DNA of 64,000 nucleotides, taken from contig NZ_MRBS01000003.1 of the NCBI RefSeq assembly GCF_001922585.1, forward strand, positions 1 to 64,000, in the 5' to 3' direction. A model generated the notes under the pieces. It ran no database searches and was not told the origin of the DNA. It saw only the letters and a program-made list of their open reading frames with translations. Made by a program: the position numbers and the translations under genes. The stretch comes from Pantoea sp. 1.19. Its GTDB lineage: Bacteria; Pseudomonadota; Gammaproteobacteria; Enterobacterales; Enterobacteriaceae. Positions 24,825 through 38,109 of this stretch are shown here, piece by piece; positions within the stretch are counted from its first letter, which is position 1, and each line of letters begins with the position of its first letter.

Positions 24825-25727
24825 ATGAAATATTTCATCCTCGCGATCTTTCTTCTTTCCGTGTTATACGTGCATTTTCGCGGCCGGGTGCGCTACCGCT
24901 TTTGGCGCCAGCTGTCCGATCACTCCACCTTTACCGCGCCGCTTAACGGCTTTATGTACCTGTTCTCCGGCGTGCCTAATACGCCGTTTTTGTCGCCACA
25001 AACCTTTCCCGAGCTGCAGGTACTGCGCGATAACTGGCAGGCGATCCGCGATGAGGGGCGTCAGCTGATGGCGATGCAGCAGATTAAAGCCGCAGAGGGG
25101 TATACCGACGCCGGATTTAACTCCTTTTTCAAAACCGGCTGGAAACGTTTTTACCTGAAGTGGTATGAGGAGGCCCATCCCTCTGCCAGCGCGCTCTGTC
25201 CGCTGACTTCGGCGCTGCTGCGCGATATTCCGTCGGTAAAGGCGGCCATGTTTGTCACCTTGCCGGACGGCAGCCGCCTGCCGCGTCACCGCGATCCCTA
25301 TGCCGGATCGCTGCGCTATCATCTGGGACTGGAGACCCCGAATGATGACCGCTGCTTCATCGAGGTGGACGGTACGCCTTACAGCTGGCGGGACGGCGAA
25401 GCGGTACTCTTTGATGAAACCTACATCCATTTTGCCGAGAATCACAGCGGTGCCAACCGGCTTATCTTGTTTTGCGATATTGAACGCCCGATGCGCTATC
25501 GCTGGGCCCAGGCGGTCAATCACTGGCTGGGTCGGCACCTGATGAGCGCCGCCGCGGCGCCTAACGGCGAGGGCGATCGCACCGGCGGCGTCAATCGCGC
25601 CTTTAAATACATCTACCCGATCCGTCTGGTCGGCAAGCGGCTGAAGGCGTGGAACCGACGCGTCTATTACCTGGTGAAATGGCTGCTGTTCGGTGGCGTG
25701 GCCGCCCTGATCTGGTTCTCGCTGTGA
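24825..25727 (+). CDS. lpxO: Lipid A 2-hydroxylase LpxO
   Basis: An Fe(II)/2-oxoglutarate dioxygenase of the aspartyl/asparaginyl beta-hydroxylase family that hydroxylates the 3'-secondary myristate of lipid A at the inner membrane. About 300 residues, with an N-terminal membrane helix (YFILAIFLLSVLYVHF) and a C-terminal one (WLLFGGVAALIWFSL). The iron ligands lie in LPRHRDPYAGSLRYHLGL (His, Asp) and the later FAENHSGANRLIL (His). The ATG at 24825 (MKYFILAIF) is where the family starts; the ATG at 24804 adds seven residues. K-12 lacks this gene, while Salmonella and many Enterobacterales have it. The gene stands alone behind the bdhA terminator. Confidence 0.95.
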   Translation: MKYFILAIFLLSVLYVHFRGRVRYRFWRQLSDHSTFTAPLNGFMYLFSGVPNTPFLSPQTFPELQVLRDNWQAIRDEGRQLMAMQQIKAAEGYTDAGFNSFFKTGWKRFYLKWYEEAHPSASALCPLTSALLRDIPSVKAAMFVTLPDGSRLPRHRDPYAGSLRYHLGLETPNDDRCFIEVDGTPYSWRDGEAVLFDETYIHFAENHSGANRLILFCDIERPMRYRWAQAVNHWLGRHLMSAAAAPNGEGDRTGGVNRAFKYIYPIRLVGKRLKAWNRRVYYLVKWLLFGGVAALIWFSL

Positions 25728-25870
25728 TTAATGGTTCGCCGATTGCCCCTGACGTCGCGGCGAACTGTCTGATAATCCCCAGGCGGCCCTGAGAAATGGA
25801 TCCGCTTATGTTACGCTTACGTTTAATGTTGTGATTGAGATAACGCGTTTACCGCTACGGACCCGCTGTG

Positions 25871-27298
25871 ATGATCGTTAGTCCGCGCTTACGCCGCTGT
25901 ATGACTCTGTTGGTCGTCGGGCTGCTGCCCGCCGTGCCGGTGCTCTCTGCCGCCCCGGGGGTGTCGGAGGCGCCGTTTTCCGATCCGGCACGCTTCCAGG
26001 CCCGGGAGCAGGGGCTGCCCGAGCTGGGCGGTCAGCAGGACGATCAGGCGCTGGCCCGCCGGCTGGCCGAAATGGCGCGCGACATTGGCGAAGCCAGTAT
26101 GAACAGCAGCGACGATCGCTCGCTGGGCGATCAGGCGGAGATCTGGGCCTTTAACCAGCTGCGCGACACGGTTGCCGGCGAGGTCAGCGATCGCGGGGAG
26201 GCGCTGCTGTCGCCGCTGGGCAACGCCACGCTTGACCTGCAGGTGGATATGGACGGCAATTTTAGCGGCACCGGCGCTCAGCTGTTCACCCCGTGGCAGG
26301 ATCGCGACGATCGTTTGACTTTTAGCCAGCTGAGCGTCCGGGAGCAGGATGAAGGCCTGCTGGGTAACGCCGGGTTGGGTCAGCGCTGGATAAGCGAACG
26401 CTGGCTGCTGGGCTATAACGCCTTTGTGGATCACCGCTTTCGCGACGGCAGCAACCGCGGCTCGATCGGGGCCGAAGCCTGGAACCGCGCGCTACGCTTT
26501 TCCGCCAACTATTATCTGCCGCTGTCGGGCTGGAAAAACGCCGGCGCCGGACAGCAGCAGCGAATGGCGCGCGGATATGACATAACAACCCAAAGCTACC
26601 TGCCATTCTGGCGACAGCTGGGCGTGTCGCTGAGCTATGAGCAGTACCTCGGCGATCGGGTGGACCTGTTTAACAGCGGTAATCCCTATCACAATCCCTC
26701 GGCGGTCAAGCTCGGCGTAACCTGGACGCCGGTGCCGCTGGTGACCCTGTCGGCCAGCCATAAAGAGGGTGAGGGGGGAGAAACCCAGGATCAGTTTGGC
26801 CTGAAGCTTAACTACCGTTTCGGCGTGGCGCTGGAGCAGCAGCTGCGTCCGGATAACGTGGACGCCATCCGCTCGCTGCGCGGCAGCCGCTATGACAGCG
26901 TCGAACGCCGTCAGGATCCGGTGATGGCTTACCGCCAGCGGAAAACCCTGTCGGTGTTTCTGGCTACGCCGCCGTGGCAGCTGGCGCCCGGCGAGACGCT
27001 GGCGTTGAAAGTGCAAATTCACCACGCCCACCCCATTCGCCAGGTGATCTGGCAGGGCGACACCCGCGAGCTGAGCCTGACGCCGCCGCCGGATAATCGC
27101 GATCCGCAGGGCTGGACAATCATTCTGCCGGCCTGGGACGGCCGTCCGGGGGCCAGCAACAGCTGGCGACTCTCGGTGACGCTGGAGGACGATACCGGGC
27201 AAAAAGTGACCTCGAACTGGATAACCCTGAGCCTCACGCCACCGGTCACGCTCGACGACGGTGACGCAGACGCCCGTTTTAATCTGATGGCCCCCTGA
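25871..27298 (+). CDS. ychO: Inverse autotransporter beta-domain protein (YchO-like)
   Basis: About 475 residues: a signal peptide (MTLLVVGLLPAVPVLSAAP), then an invasin/intimin-type outer-membrane beta-barrel (GNFSGTGAQLFTPWQDRDD, LGQRWISERWLLGYNAFVDH, NRGSIGAEAWNRALRFSANY, NYYLPLSGWKNA, LSYEQYLGDRVDLF). After the barrel comes one Ig-like region (LSVFLATPPWQLAPGETLAL to NWITLSLTPP). There is no long repeat passenger or adhesin tip. E. coli YchO is of similar size and near chaABC. Its role is unclear; overexpressed homologues affect adhesion. The start is ATG 25871 or the GTG just before it. Confidence 0.87.
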   Translation: MIVSPRLRRCMTLLVVGLLPAVPVLSAAPGVSEAPFSDPARFQAREQGLPELGGQQDDQALARRLAEMARDIGEASMNSSDDRSLGDQAEIWAFNQLRDTVAGEVSDRGEALLSPLGNATLDLQVDMDGNFSGTGAQLFTPWQDRDDRLTFSQLSVREQDEGLLGNAGLGQRWISERWLLGYNAFVDHRFRDGSNRGSIGAEAWNRALRFSANYYLPLSGWKNAGAGQQQRMARGYDITTQSYLPFWRQLGVSLSYEQYLGDRVDLFNSGNPYHNPSAVKLGVTWTPVPLVTLSASHKEGEGGETQDQFGLKLNYRFGVALEQQLRPDNVDAIRSLRGSRYDSVERRQDPVMAYRQRKTLSVFLATPPWQLAPGETLALKVQIHHAHPIRQVIWQGDTRELSLTPPPDNRDPQGWTIILPAWDGRPGASNSWRLSVTLEDDTGQKVTSNWITLSLTPPVTLDDGDADARFNLMAP

Positions 27299-27557
27299 AA
27301 ACGTCCGCGTGTGCGACAAAAGCGTGCAGCCCTGCCTCTCGGTGGGGCAGCCGCCGGCAAAAAACCTGACCCATTCCCGGCAGCGATCACAACTCCATCA
27401 TTTTCTTCCCATTTTGCATAACTCTGCTGATTAATGCATGGCGAAAGCCGGCATTCGGAGAGTTATTCACTTTTTATGCATTTTAATTGAATAACTGGCG
27501 GGGCTAACTCATTGATATTACTTCAGCACAGCGATTTTATGCATTTATTTCGCTAGC
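27299..27557. other. Upstream region of the ast operon
   Basis: No gene is seen. From about 27400 the sequence becomes AT-rich, in contrast to its surroundings, as expected of a regulated promoter with activator sites. It contains the AGTTATTCA/TGAATAACT inverted repeat and three ATGCAT-like elements. Confidence 0.45.
27461..27496. promoter_or_regulatory. Inverted repeat upstream of ast; candidate ArgR or NtrC site
   Basis: AGTTATTCA (27461-27469) is exactly repeated in inverted form as TGAATAACT (27488-27496), about 60 bases upstream of the sigma-54 promoter. The TGAAT/ATTCA cores are the half-sites of ARG boxes, and ArgR activates ast in E. coli and Salmonella. The 18-base spacer is longer than in one ARG box, so each arm may belong to a separate weak box. 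Confidence 0.45.
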
Positions 27558-27573
27558 TGGCACGAACGCTGCA
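27558..27573 (+). promoter_or_regulatory. Sigma-54 promoter of the astCADBE operon
   Basis: TGGCAC-GAACG-CTGCA matches the -24/-12 consensus (TGGCAC-N5-TTGCA) except at one base, with the required spacing. It lies 85 bases before the astC start. The E. coli ast operon is driven by RpoN and NtrC under nitrogen limitation, so the position and form agree. Confidence 0.88.
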
Positions 27574-27658
27574 AATTACATTAGAACCGTACCTAATCAT
27601 TTCAGTAACATTATTAGAACTTTTGATTAACTTGTCAGCTGAGGAGCGCGAGGCCGCT

Positions 27659-28875
27659 ATGCAACAGTCCATGTCACGTCAAGATTTCGATCGCCTGATG
27701 GTGCCCACCTACGCGCCGGCCACTTTTGTACCGGATCGGGCCGCCGGTTCTCGCCTGTGGGATCAGGCTGGCAAAGAGTATATTGACTTTGCGGGCGGCA
27801 TCGCGGTGAATGCGCTGGGCCACGCCCACCCGGCGCTGCAGGCGGCGCTGCAGGAGCAGGCTACCCGCCTGTGGCACACCGGTAACGGCTACACTAACGC
27901 GCCAATCCTGCGGCTGGCGCAGGCGCTGACCGACGCCACCTTTGCCGACAAAGCCTTCTTCTGTAACTCCGGCGCCGAGGCCAATGAAGCGGCGCTGAAG
28001 CTGGCGCGTAAAGTGGCGCACGATCGGGTAGGCATGCACAAAAGCGGCATCGTGGCGTTCAGTAATGCGTTTCACGGCCGCACGCTGTTCACCGTCTCCG
28101 CCGGTGGTCAGCCAGCCTATTCGAAAGACTTTGCGCCGCTGCCGGGCGCCATTAGCCATGCACCGTTTAATGACCTGACCGCCGCCAGCCAGCTGATCGA
28201 CGACAGCACTTGCGCGGTGATCGTAGAGCCGGTGCAGGGGGAAGGCGGCGTACTGCCGGCCACGCAGGCCTTTCTGCAGGGGCTGCGCGCGCTGTGTGAT
28301 AAGCATCAGGCCTTGCTGATTTTTGATGAAGTGCAGACCGGGGTGGGCCGCACTGGCGAACTGTATGCCTATATGCATTACGGTGTGACTCCGGACGTCT
28401 TAACCACCGCCAAAGCGCTGGGCGGCGGCTTCCCAATTGGCGCCATGCTGACCCGCGACGATCTGGCCACCGCGCTGGTGGTGGGCACGCACGGCACCAC
28501 CTATGGCGGTAACCCGCTGGCGGGTGCCGTGGCCGGCAAGGTGCTGGAGCTGATTAACCAGCCGGCGATGCTGGCCGGGGTGAAGCAGCGCCACGAGTGG
28601 TTTAAAGAGGGGCTGCAGGCGATCAACCAGCGGCTGGGCGTATTCAGTGAGATTCGCGGGCTGGGGCTGCTGATTGGCTGCGTACTCAGCCCCGCGTGGG
28701 CGGGGCAGGCAAAGGCGTTTACGCTCGCCGCCGCCGAAGAGGGCGTGATGGTGTTGATTGCCGGGGCTAACGTGGTGCGCTTCGCACCGGCGCTCAACAT
28801 CAGCGAGCAGGAGGTGGCCGAGGGGCTGCGCCGCTTTGAGCGCGCCTGCGAAAACAGGCTGGAGGGGGGCGCATC

Positions 28876-28879
<4 letters not shown>
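27659..28879 (+). CDS. astC: Succinylornithine transaminase
   Basis: Third step of the arginine succinyltransferase pathway: moves the amino group of succinylornithine to 2-oxoglutarate, using PLP. The product has 406 residues, the same as E. coli AstC. Class-III aminotransferase motifs are [76 protein letters not shown] and the PLP lysine in [13 protein letters not shown]. It is close to ArgD, but the operon fixes the role. ATG 27659 has GAGG five bases upstream; a TTG at 27623 is less likely. The stop overlaps astA as ATGA. Confidence 0.97.
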
Positions 28880-32697
<3,818 letters not shown>

Positions 32698-32727
32698 GAT
32701 GGCGGCCTGAACGCCCAGGAGAGAACG

Positions 32728-33705
32728 ATGCAACCGTTGTTACAGACGTTACTACAGCCCGGGATGGTTGGCGATCCCTGCGGTGAAACCGCGACGCTCC
32801 AGTGGCAGTGGCGGGAAGAGGGGATCCTGGAGCTGGAGCCACGCCGGCCGGTCAGTCAGTCGCTGGTGCTCTCCTGCGGTATTCACGGTAATGAGACCGC
32901 GCCGGTCGAGATGGTCGCGGCGCTGGTGGAGGCGCTGTTGCGCGGCGATGCGCCGCTGCGGGTCAGATTGCTGGTGGTGTTTGGCAATCCGGCCGCGCTG
33001 CGCGCCGGAAAGCGCTACCTGCATGATGATATGAACCGCCTGTTTGGCGGCCGCTGGCAGCGCTGTCGCGACGGGATTGAGTCGCGGCGGGCCTGGCAGC
33101 TGGAGCAGGCGCTGGAGCGTTTTTATCAGGCCGGGCACGCGGAGGAGACGCGCTGGCATCTGGATCTGCATACCGCCATCCGCGGCTCGCACCATCCCCG
33201 CTTTGGCGTACTGCCCTTCAGTTCCCAGCCGTTTCCGACCGCGTTTATCGACTGGCTGCCGGCGGCCGGAATGGAAGCGCTGGTGTATCACCGGGCGCCG
33301 GGCGGTACCTTCAGCCACTTCAGCCGCGCGCAGTTTGCCGCAGCCAGCTGTACGCTGGAGCTGGGAAAGGCCCTGCCGTTTGGCGCGAACGACCTGGCGC
33401 AGTTCCGCAGCACGGCACAGGCGCTGGCGGCGCTGCTGAGTGCGACGCCGCTGCCGGCCATCACCGCGCGGCCAAAACGTTACAGTGTCACTCAACAGAT
33501 TACCCGAAACAGCGAGCAGTTTATGCTGCACATGCGCGCGGATACGCTGAACTTTACCGCCTTCGAGCAGGGGACCCTGCTGGCAGAAGAGGGGGATCAG
33601 CGCTACTACGTGCAGCAGCCGCGGGAGTATGTGCTGTTTCCTAACCCCGGCGTGGCGCCGGGGCTGCGGGCGGGACTGATGCTGGTGGAGGAACCCGCGG
33701 AGTGA
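32728..33705 (+). CDS. astE: Succinylglutamate desuccinylase
   Basis: Last step: releases glutamate and succinate from N-succinylglutamate. A 325-residue zinc enzyme of the AstE/aspartoacylase family. Zinc ligands lie in [14 protein letters not shown] (His, Glu) and [18 protein letters not shown] (His); the catalytic Glu region is [12 protein letters not shown]. Arginine-type binding residues sit in [13 protein letters not shown]. The gene is 30 bases after astB and ends 13 bases from the convergent feoB stop. No clear terminator fits in that gap. Confidence 0.97.
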   Translation: MQPLLQTLLQPGMVGDPCGETATLQWQWREEGILELEPRRPVSQSLVLSCGIHGNETAPVEMVAALVEALLRGDAPLRVRLLVVFGNPAALRAGKRYLHDDMNRLFGGRWQRCRDGIESRRAWQLEQALERFYQAGHAEETRWHLDLHTAIRGSHHPRFGVLPFSSQPFPTAFIDWLPAAGMEALVYHRAPGGTFSHFSRAQFAAASCTLELGKALPFGANDLAQFRSTAQALAALLSATPLPAITARPKRYSVTQQITRNSEQFMLHMRADTLNFTAFEQGTLLAEEGDQRYYVQQPREYVLFPNPGVAPGLRAGLMLVEEPAE

Positions 33706-33718
33706 GCGGCCTGATGGA

Positions 33719-35881
33719 TTATCCTCCGTGACAGCCCTTATCGCATCCTGAACAGGTCGGCGCCGCGACGCGGCCGGGACCGGAGAGACTGCGCCAGTGG
33801 CGGGCGCGGCGCAATAGCAGCAGCAGCAGCAGGTTGACCGCCACAATGCCGACTACCCACAGCAGACTGCGGCCGGGATGCTGGGAAAACGTGGCGATCT
33901 GATAGAACAGCGTGGCGATTGACCAGGCGACGTTCAGCCCCCAGCCAATCGAGAACAGCATCCAGCCGCGATGCGCTTCCCGGGCAATCGCCCCCATTAC
34001 CGATACGCAGGGCACGTAGAGCAGCACGAAGATCAGGTAGCTGTAGGCGGCCACGCCGCTGCCGAATTTGCTGCTCATGATCCCCATCGCGCCGGTGGCC
34101 ATCTCACCGTCACCTTTGCTGGCTTCGATGGGGTTGGCCAGCACGCTCAGGCTAACAATCTCACGCAGCCCCTGCCAGGTCTGACTCAGCGCAGCGCGCA
34201 GCGCGTTGGTCAGGCTGAAAGTGGCGGGGTCAAACGGCTGCTGATGCAATTGTTCCGCGGTGTATAGCGTGTTCAGCGTCCCCACCACTACCTCTTTTGC
34301 CATCGCGCCGGTAATCAGCCCAACGGTGGCCTGCCAGTTATCGTCGCTGACCCCCATCGGCCCTAACAGCGGGGTAATCTGCTGGCTAACCGACGCCAGC
34401 GCAGACTGGTTGATGTTATCCACCGCCTCTCCCCGCAGCGAAAAGCTGTTCAGCGCGCCAATCACCAGGCTGACAAGGATAATTATCTTGCCGGCGCGTA
34501 AAATAAACCCCCGCAGCCGCTGCCACGTCTGCAGCAGCAGGGTTTTCAGGTGTGGCAGGTGATAGACCGGCAGCTCCATGACGAAGGGTGAGGCGCTGCC
34601 GCGCATCAGGGTGGCTTTCAGCATCAGGCCGGTGAATACCGCCACCAGGATCCCGAGCAGATAGAGTGAGAACACCACGGCGGCTCCGCCCTGGCCGAAA
34701 AACGCCGCGGCGAAGACGGCAAAGATGGCCAGACGCGCCCCGCAGGACATAAACGGTGCCATCATGATGGTGGTCAGCCGTTCGCGCGGCGATTCCAGGG
34801 TACGGGTTCCCATCACCGCCGGCACATTGCAGCCAAAGCCAACAATCAGCGGCACAAACGATTTCCCCGGCAGGCCGAGCGCCTGCATCAGTCGATCAAT
34901 GACAAAGGCCGCGCGGGCCATATAGCCAGAGTCTTCCAGCAGCGATAAAAACAGGTACATCAGGCCAATCTGCGGCACCAGCGGCATCACCGTATTGATG
35001 CCGCCGCCGATCCCCTGGGCCAAAAACAGCGTCAGCCAGCCTGGAAAGTGCAGGGTGGCGCCCAGCCACTGGGTGCCCTGAATAAACAGTGCGGCCGAGC
35101 CGATATCAAACAGCGGCTGCAGCGCGCCACCGACGTTGATCGCCAGCAGGAACATCAGGTACATCACCAGCAGAAACAGCGGCACGCCCAGCCAGCGGTT
35201 CAGTACCCAGCGATCAATGCGCGCCGTGGCGCGGTGCGGTTGCGCCTGATGGCTGTTACTGACCGCCGCGCAGAGCTGGTCAATGCGCTGATAGCGCGCC
35301 AGCGCCTCGTCGGTATCGGTGTCGGCGCCGGCGGGCAGCGACCGCACCGCTATCTGCTGCGGCGAACGGCGGTGCTGAAAGGCGTCGATAGCCTCGCGGA
35401 GTGCCGCCAGTCCCTGCGCCCGGGTCGAGACCATTGGCACCACCGGACAGCCGAGCCGCGCCGACAGCGCCGCAACATCAATGCGGATCTGCTGGCTGGC
35501 GGCGACATCCAGCATATTCAGTACCACGATGCAGGGCAGGTTACGCTCCAGTAGCTGCAGCGTCAGCCACAGGTTACGCTCCAGGTTAGCGGCATCGACG
35601 ACGTTGATAAATAGCGCCGCTTCGCCGCTGTCGACATAGCGACAGGCGATTTCTTCATCCAGCGAGGTCTGCCGATCGCCGTGGCTTAACGAGTAAGTCC
35701 CGGGCAGGTCCACCAGCGTGACCTGCTGGCTGGCGGTCGTAAACTCGCCGCTTTTTCGTTCAACGGTAACGCCGGCCCAGTTGCCGACCCGCTGCCGCGC
35801 ACCGGTAAGCTGATTAAACAGGGTGGTTTTGCCGGCGTTGGGATTGCCAATCAGGCCGACGGTCAGGCGGGGCAGAGACAT
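33719..35881 (-). CDS. feoB: Ferrous iron transporter FeoB
   Basis: A GTP-driven ferrous iron permease of the inner membrane. 720 residues, about 50 fewer than E. coli (773). The N-terminal G domain has G1 GNPNAGKTT, G2 region RVGNWAGVTVE, G3 DLPGTYSL and G4 NMLD. The helical GDI-like linker before the membrane domain is short. Gate motifs in the membrane part are VPQIGLMYLFLSLLEDSGYM, VGFGCNVPAVMGTRTL and MAPFMSCGARLAIF. The C-terminus carries cysteines 710, 713 and 717 (TCSGCDKGCHGG). No feoC follows. It starts 1 base after feoA. Confidence 0.96.
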   Translation of the reverse strand: MSLPRLTVGLIGNPNAGKTTLFNQLTGARQRVGNWAGVTVERKSGEFTTASQQVTLVDLPGTYSLSHGDRQTSLDEEIACRYVDSGEAALFINVVDAANLERNLWLTLQLLERNLPCIVVLNMLDVAASQQIRIDVAALSARLGCPVVPMVSTRAQGLAALREAIDAFQHRRSPQQIAVRSLPAGADTDTDEALARYQRIDQLCAAVSNSHQAQPHRATARIDRWVLNRWLGVPLFLLVMYLMFLLAINVGGALQPLFDIGSAALFIQGTQWLGATLHFPGWLTLFLAQGIGGGINTVMPLVPQIGLMYLFLSLLEDSGYMARAAFVIDRLMQALGLPGKSFVPLIVGFGCNVPAVMGTRTLESPRERLTTIMMAPFMSCGARLAIFAVFAAAFFGQGGAAVVFSLYLLGILVAVFTGLMLKATLMRGSASPFVMELPVYHLPHLKTLLLQTWQRLRGFILRAGKIIILVSLVIGALNSFSLRGEAVDNINQSALASVSQQITPLLGPMGVSDDNWQATVGLITGAMAKEVVVGTLNTLYTAEQLHQQPFDPATFSLTNALRAALSQTWQGLREIVSLSVLANPIEASKGDGEMATGAMGIMSSKFGSGVAAYSYLIFVLLYVPCVSVMGAIAREAHRGWMLFSIGWGLNVAWSIATLFYQIATFSQHPGRSLLWVVGIVAVNLLLLLLLRRARHWRSLSGPGRVAAPTCSGCDKGCHGG

Positions 35882-35882
35882 C

Positions 35883-36104
35883 TCAGCAAGCTTCCAGCGT
35901 TAACAAAGCAATGTCTTTTTTACGCAGCACGAGGCTGACGCGGCGAGTTTTGATCTCGACCGGATCGCCCAGCGGCGCCACGCGGATCACCGCAAAGTGG
36001 CTGCCGGGCAGTAACCCGAGAGAGAGCAGTTTTTGCCGCCACGCCGGCGGCGCTTCCGGCGCAAAGCCGGTAAGGGTGTAGCTGTGGTTGGGCTGCAGAC
36101 GCAT
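35883..36104 (-). CDS. feoA: Ferrous iron transport protein FeoA
   Basis: A 73-residue cytoplasmic SH3-like protein needed for FeoB activity (E. coli FeoA 75). Seen are [40 protein letters not shown] and [20 protein letters not shown]. It is first in the feoA-feoB operon, with a Fur box about 40-55 bases upstream of its start. Confidence 0.95.
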   Translation of the reverse strand: MRLQPNHSYTLTGFAPEAPPAWRQKLLSLGLLPGSHFAVIRVAPLGDPVEIKTRRVSLVLRKKDIALLTLEAC

Positions 36105-36141
36105 AGCACCTTCCGTCCTGATGGGGAATACGTTAAAAAAT

Positions 36142-36160
36142 AAGAGTGATAATCATTTCA
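36142..36160 (-). promoter_or_regulatory. Fur box upstream of feoAB
   Basis: AAGAGTGATAATCATTTCA matches the 19-bp Fur consensus at 13 positions, including the central GATAATCATT. Its place just upstream of feoA fits iron repression of the operon, as known for E. coli feo. Confidence 0.7.
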
Positions 36161-36497
36161 GGTTGGTTCCGGGGCCATATCACCACAGTGGTGCCGGAGT
36201 GTCCAGAGGGATAGTGGTATCAGTTGATGAACGATTGACCCGCACGCCTTTCCCTGCGCCGGCAATTGGATTACACTTCTGCCGAATTTCTGCATGATTC
36301 CGCACTGTTACATCTTTCGTTGCAATTTTTCACGCCAATCTTCGCATTTTCTTCATGGTTGTTCAGTTCGTGTCTTTTACCCTTGCAGGGCTTTACGGTT
36401 GTTCTGACTGATTGACACTCGACCCCGTAAACTTGTTTTCGAACACACGACACCTCAACATGGTGCCGTCATACATCCGAAACGAAAGGACAATATC

Positions 36498-36992
36498 ATG
36501 CGTAAACTCACCTCTCTGGTTGTAGCAATGTCACTGGCGCTGGGAGCAGCAAATATCGTTCACGCCGCCGCCGATAATCTGACACCGCCGCCGGCCGGCG
36601 CGGAAAAACCGGCGCACAAACCGGGCATGCACGGTCACAAACACGGCCCGATGGCCATGCTGAAAGACCTGAACCTGACCGACGCGCAGAAAACCCAGAT
36701 TCGCGACATCATGAAAGCCGGCCGTAAAGAGATGAAGCGTCCGTCGGTTGAGGAGATGCGTCAAAACCACGCCATTATTGCCGCCAGCAGCTTTGATCAG
36801 GCTAAAGCAGCGCTGCAGGCGGATAAAATGACCGCTAACGCGAAAGAGAATGCGGTGGCGATGATGGCGACGCAGAACAAAATCTACAACGTTCTGACCG
36901 CGGAACAGAAAAAGCAGTACGATGCCAATTTTGAGAAGCATTTGGCAGAAATGGGTAAGCATAAAGATAAGATGCTGACACCGGCGGAATAA
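36498..36992 (+). CDS. spy: Periplasmic chaperone Spy
   Basis: An ATP-independent periplasmic chaperone of the CpxP/Spy family, induced by envelope stress. 164 residues with a signal peptide (MRKLTSLVVAMSLALGAANIVHAA). The family LTxxQ motif appears as LNLTDAQKTQIRDIMK and again as LTAEQKKQYDANF. A His/Lys/Pro-rich stretch (KPGMHGHKHGPMAM) precedes the helical cradle. In E. coli spy follows astE; here feoAB lies between them. Upstream there are two TTTAC elements (36376, 36392), but not at the standard CpxR spacing. Confidence 0.95.
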   Translation: MRKLTSLVVAMSLALGAANIVHAAADNLTPPPAGAEKPAHKPGMHGHKHGPMAMLKDLNLTDAQKTQIRDIMKAGRKEMKRPSVEEMRQNHAIIAASSFDQAKAALQADKMTANAKENAVAMMATQNKIYNVLTAEQKKQYDANFEKHLAEMGKHKDKMLTPAE

Positions 36993-37046
36993 CGTCGGGC
37001 CGCTTATTGCCCCGCCGCCAGTGCGGCCGGGGCTCCCGCCTTGAGA

Positions 37047-37101
37047 CCGCCGGCGCTGCTCACCATCCCTGATTGCGGGGGTGAGCAGCGTCGGCGGTTT
37101 T
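37047..37101 (+). terminator. Terminator of spy
   Basis: An 18-bp near-perfect stem (37047-37064 with 37080-37097, core CTGCTCACC/GGTGAGCAG) is followed by TTTT. It lies between the convergent spy and SDR genes. Confidence 0.8.
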
Positions 37102-37110
37102 GCGTTGGGC

Positions 37111-38010
37111 TCAGAACACGCCGCTGCCGCCGTCGGAACACCAGATTTGCCCGGTGGTGTAGCTGCTCTCATTGCTGGCCAGCAGTACATAGATGCCGGC
37201 AATCTCCGCCGGCTGACCCGGACGGCCCAGCGGCGCGGACTCGCCAAAGCTCATCACTTTTTCCATCGGCTGTCCGCCGCTTGACTGCAGCGGCGTCCAG
37301 TAAGGGCCGGGCGCGACCGCATTGACGCGGATACCCTGCGGTGCCAGCTGTTTCGCCAGCGCCTGACTGAACGCGGCAATGGCGGCTTTGGTTGACGCAT
37401 AATCCAGCAGGTTTTCACTGGGCTTCCCGGCCTGCACCGAGGAGGTGTTGATGATAGCCGCGCCTGGCTTCATCAGCGGTACGGCCGCTTTGGTGATCCA
37501 GAACATCGCATAGACGTTGGTTTTATACGTCAGATCAAAGGCCTCGCTGCTCAGTTCGCTGATGTGATTGGCGAACTGCTGGCGGCCGGCGTTATTGACC
37601 AGAATATCCAGCCCGCCTAACGCCTCCGCCGCCTGCTCCACCAGCGACTGGCAAAAGGCTTCCGATGTAATATCCCCGGGCAGGGCCACCGCTTTTCTTC
37701 CTTCGGCTTCAATCAGGGCAATCACCTCGCGGGCGTCGGATTCTTCGGCGGGCAAATAGTTGATGGCCACGTCGGCCCCTTCACGCGCGTAAGCAATGGC
37801 CGCCGCGCGTCCGATTCCGGAGTCGCCGCCGGTCACCAGCGCTTTACGCCCCTGTAGCCGGCCGCTGCCGCGGTAGCTGGTCTCCCCATGGTCCGGCAGT
37901 GGACGCATCTCACTGGCCAGTCCAGGAGGCTGTTGGGGCTGGCGCGAAAATGCCGGCGCCGGCCCGGCGTCGCGTGGGTCAAGTAGCGGCTTGCGATCTG
38001 ACGGGTTCAT
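37111..38010 (-). CDS. Short-chain dehydrogenase, general-stress type (YghA-like)
   Basis: A 299-residue NAD(P)-dependent SDR with the long N-terminal extension (SDRKPLLDPRDAGP, SEMRPLPDHGETSYRGSGRL) found in the YghA/YhdF/YdaD group of stress-linked oxidoreductases. Motifs are TGGDSGIGRAAA, NNAGRQQ, NTSSVQA and the catalytic YASTKAAIAAF, then VNAVAPGPYWTPLQ. The substrate is unknown; E. coli YghA is described as an NADP-dependent aldehyde reductase. ATG 38010 has GGGAGGTCAT before it. Confidence 0.88.
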   Translation of the reverse strand: MNPSDRKPLLDPRDAGPAPAFSRQPQQPPGLASEMRPLPDHGETSYRGSGRLQGRKALVTGGDSGIGRAAAIAYAREGADVAINYLPAEESDAREVIALIEAEGRKAVALPGDITSEAFCQSLVEQAAEALGGLDILVNNAGRQQFANHISELSSEAFDLTYKTNVYAMFWITKAAVPLMKPGAAIINTSSVQAGKPSENLLDYASTKAAIAAFSQALAKQLAPQGIRVNAVAPGPYWTPLQSSGGQPMEKVMSFGESAPLGRPGQPAEIAGIYVLLASNESSYTTGQIWCSDGGSGVF

Positions 38011-38109
38011 ATGACCTCCCTGAAGTGTAAAAACAATCGGCCCGCAGAGTGCGGGCCACGGATTTAACACCTTAAGCCTGGTCGACGATTGACGATCGCG
38101 CCGGATAAT

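Noticed and set aside
36376-36396. Two TTTAC elements upstream of spy as a CpxR box
   Set aside because: The spacing between elements is 11 bases, whereas CpxR sites usually have about 5. Not enough to call, although spy is a Cpx gene in E. coli.
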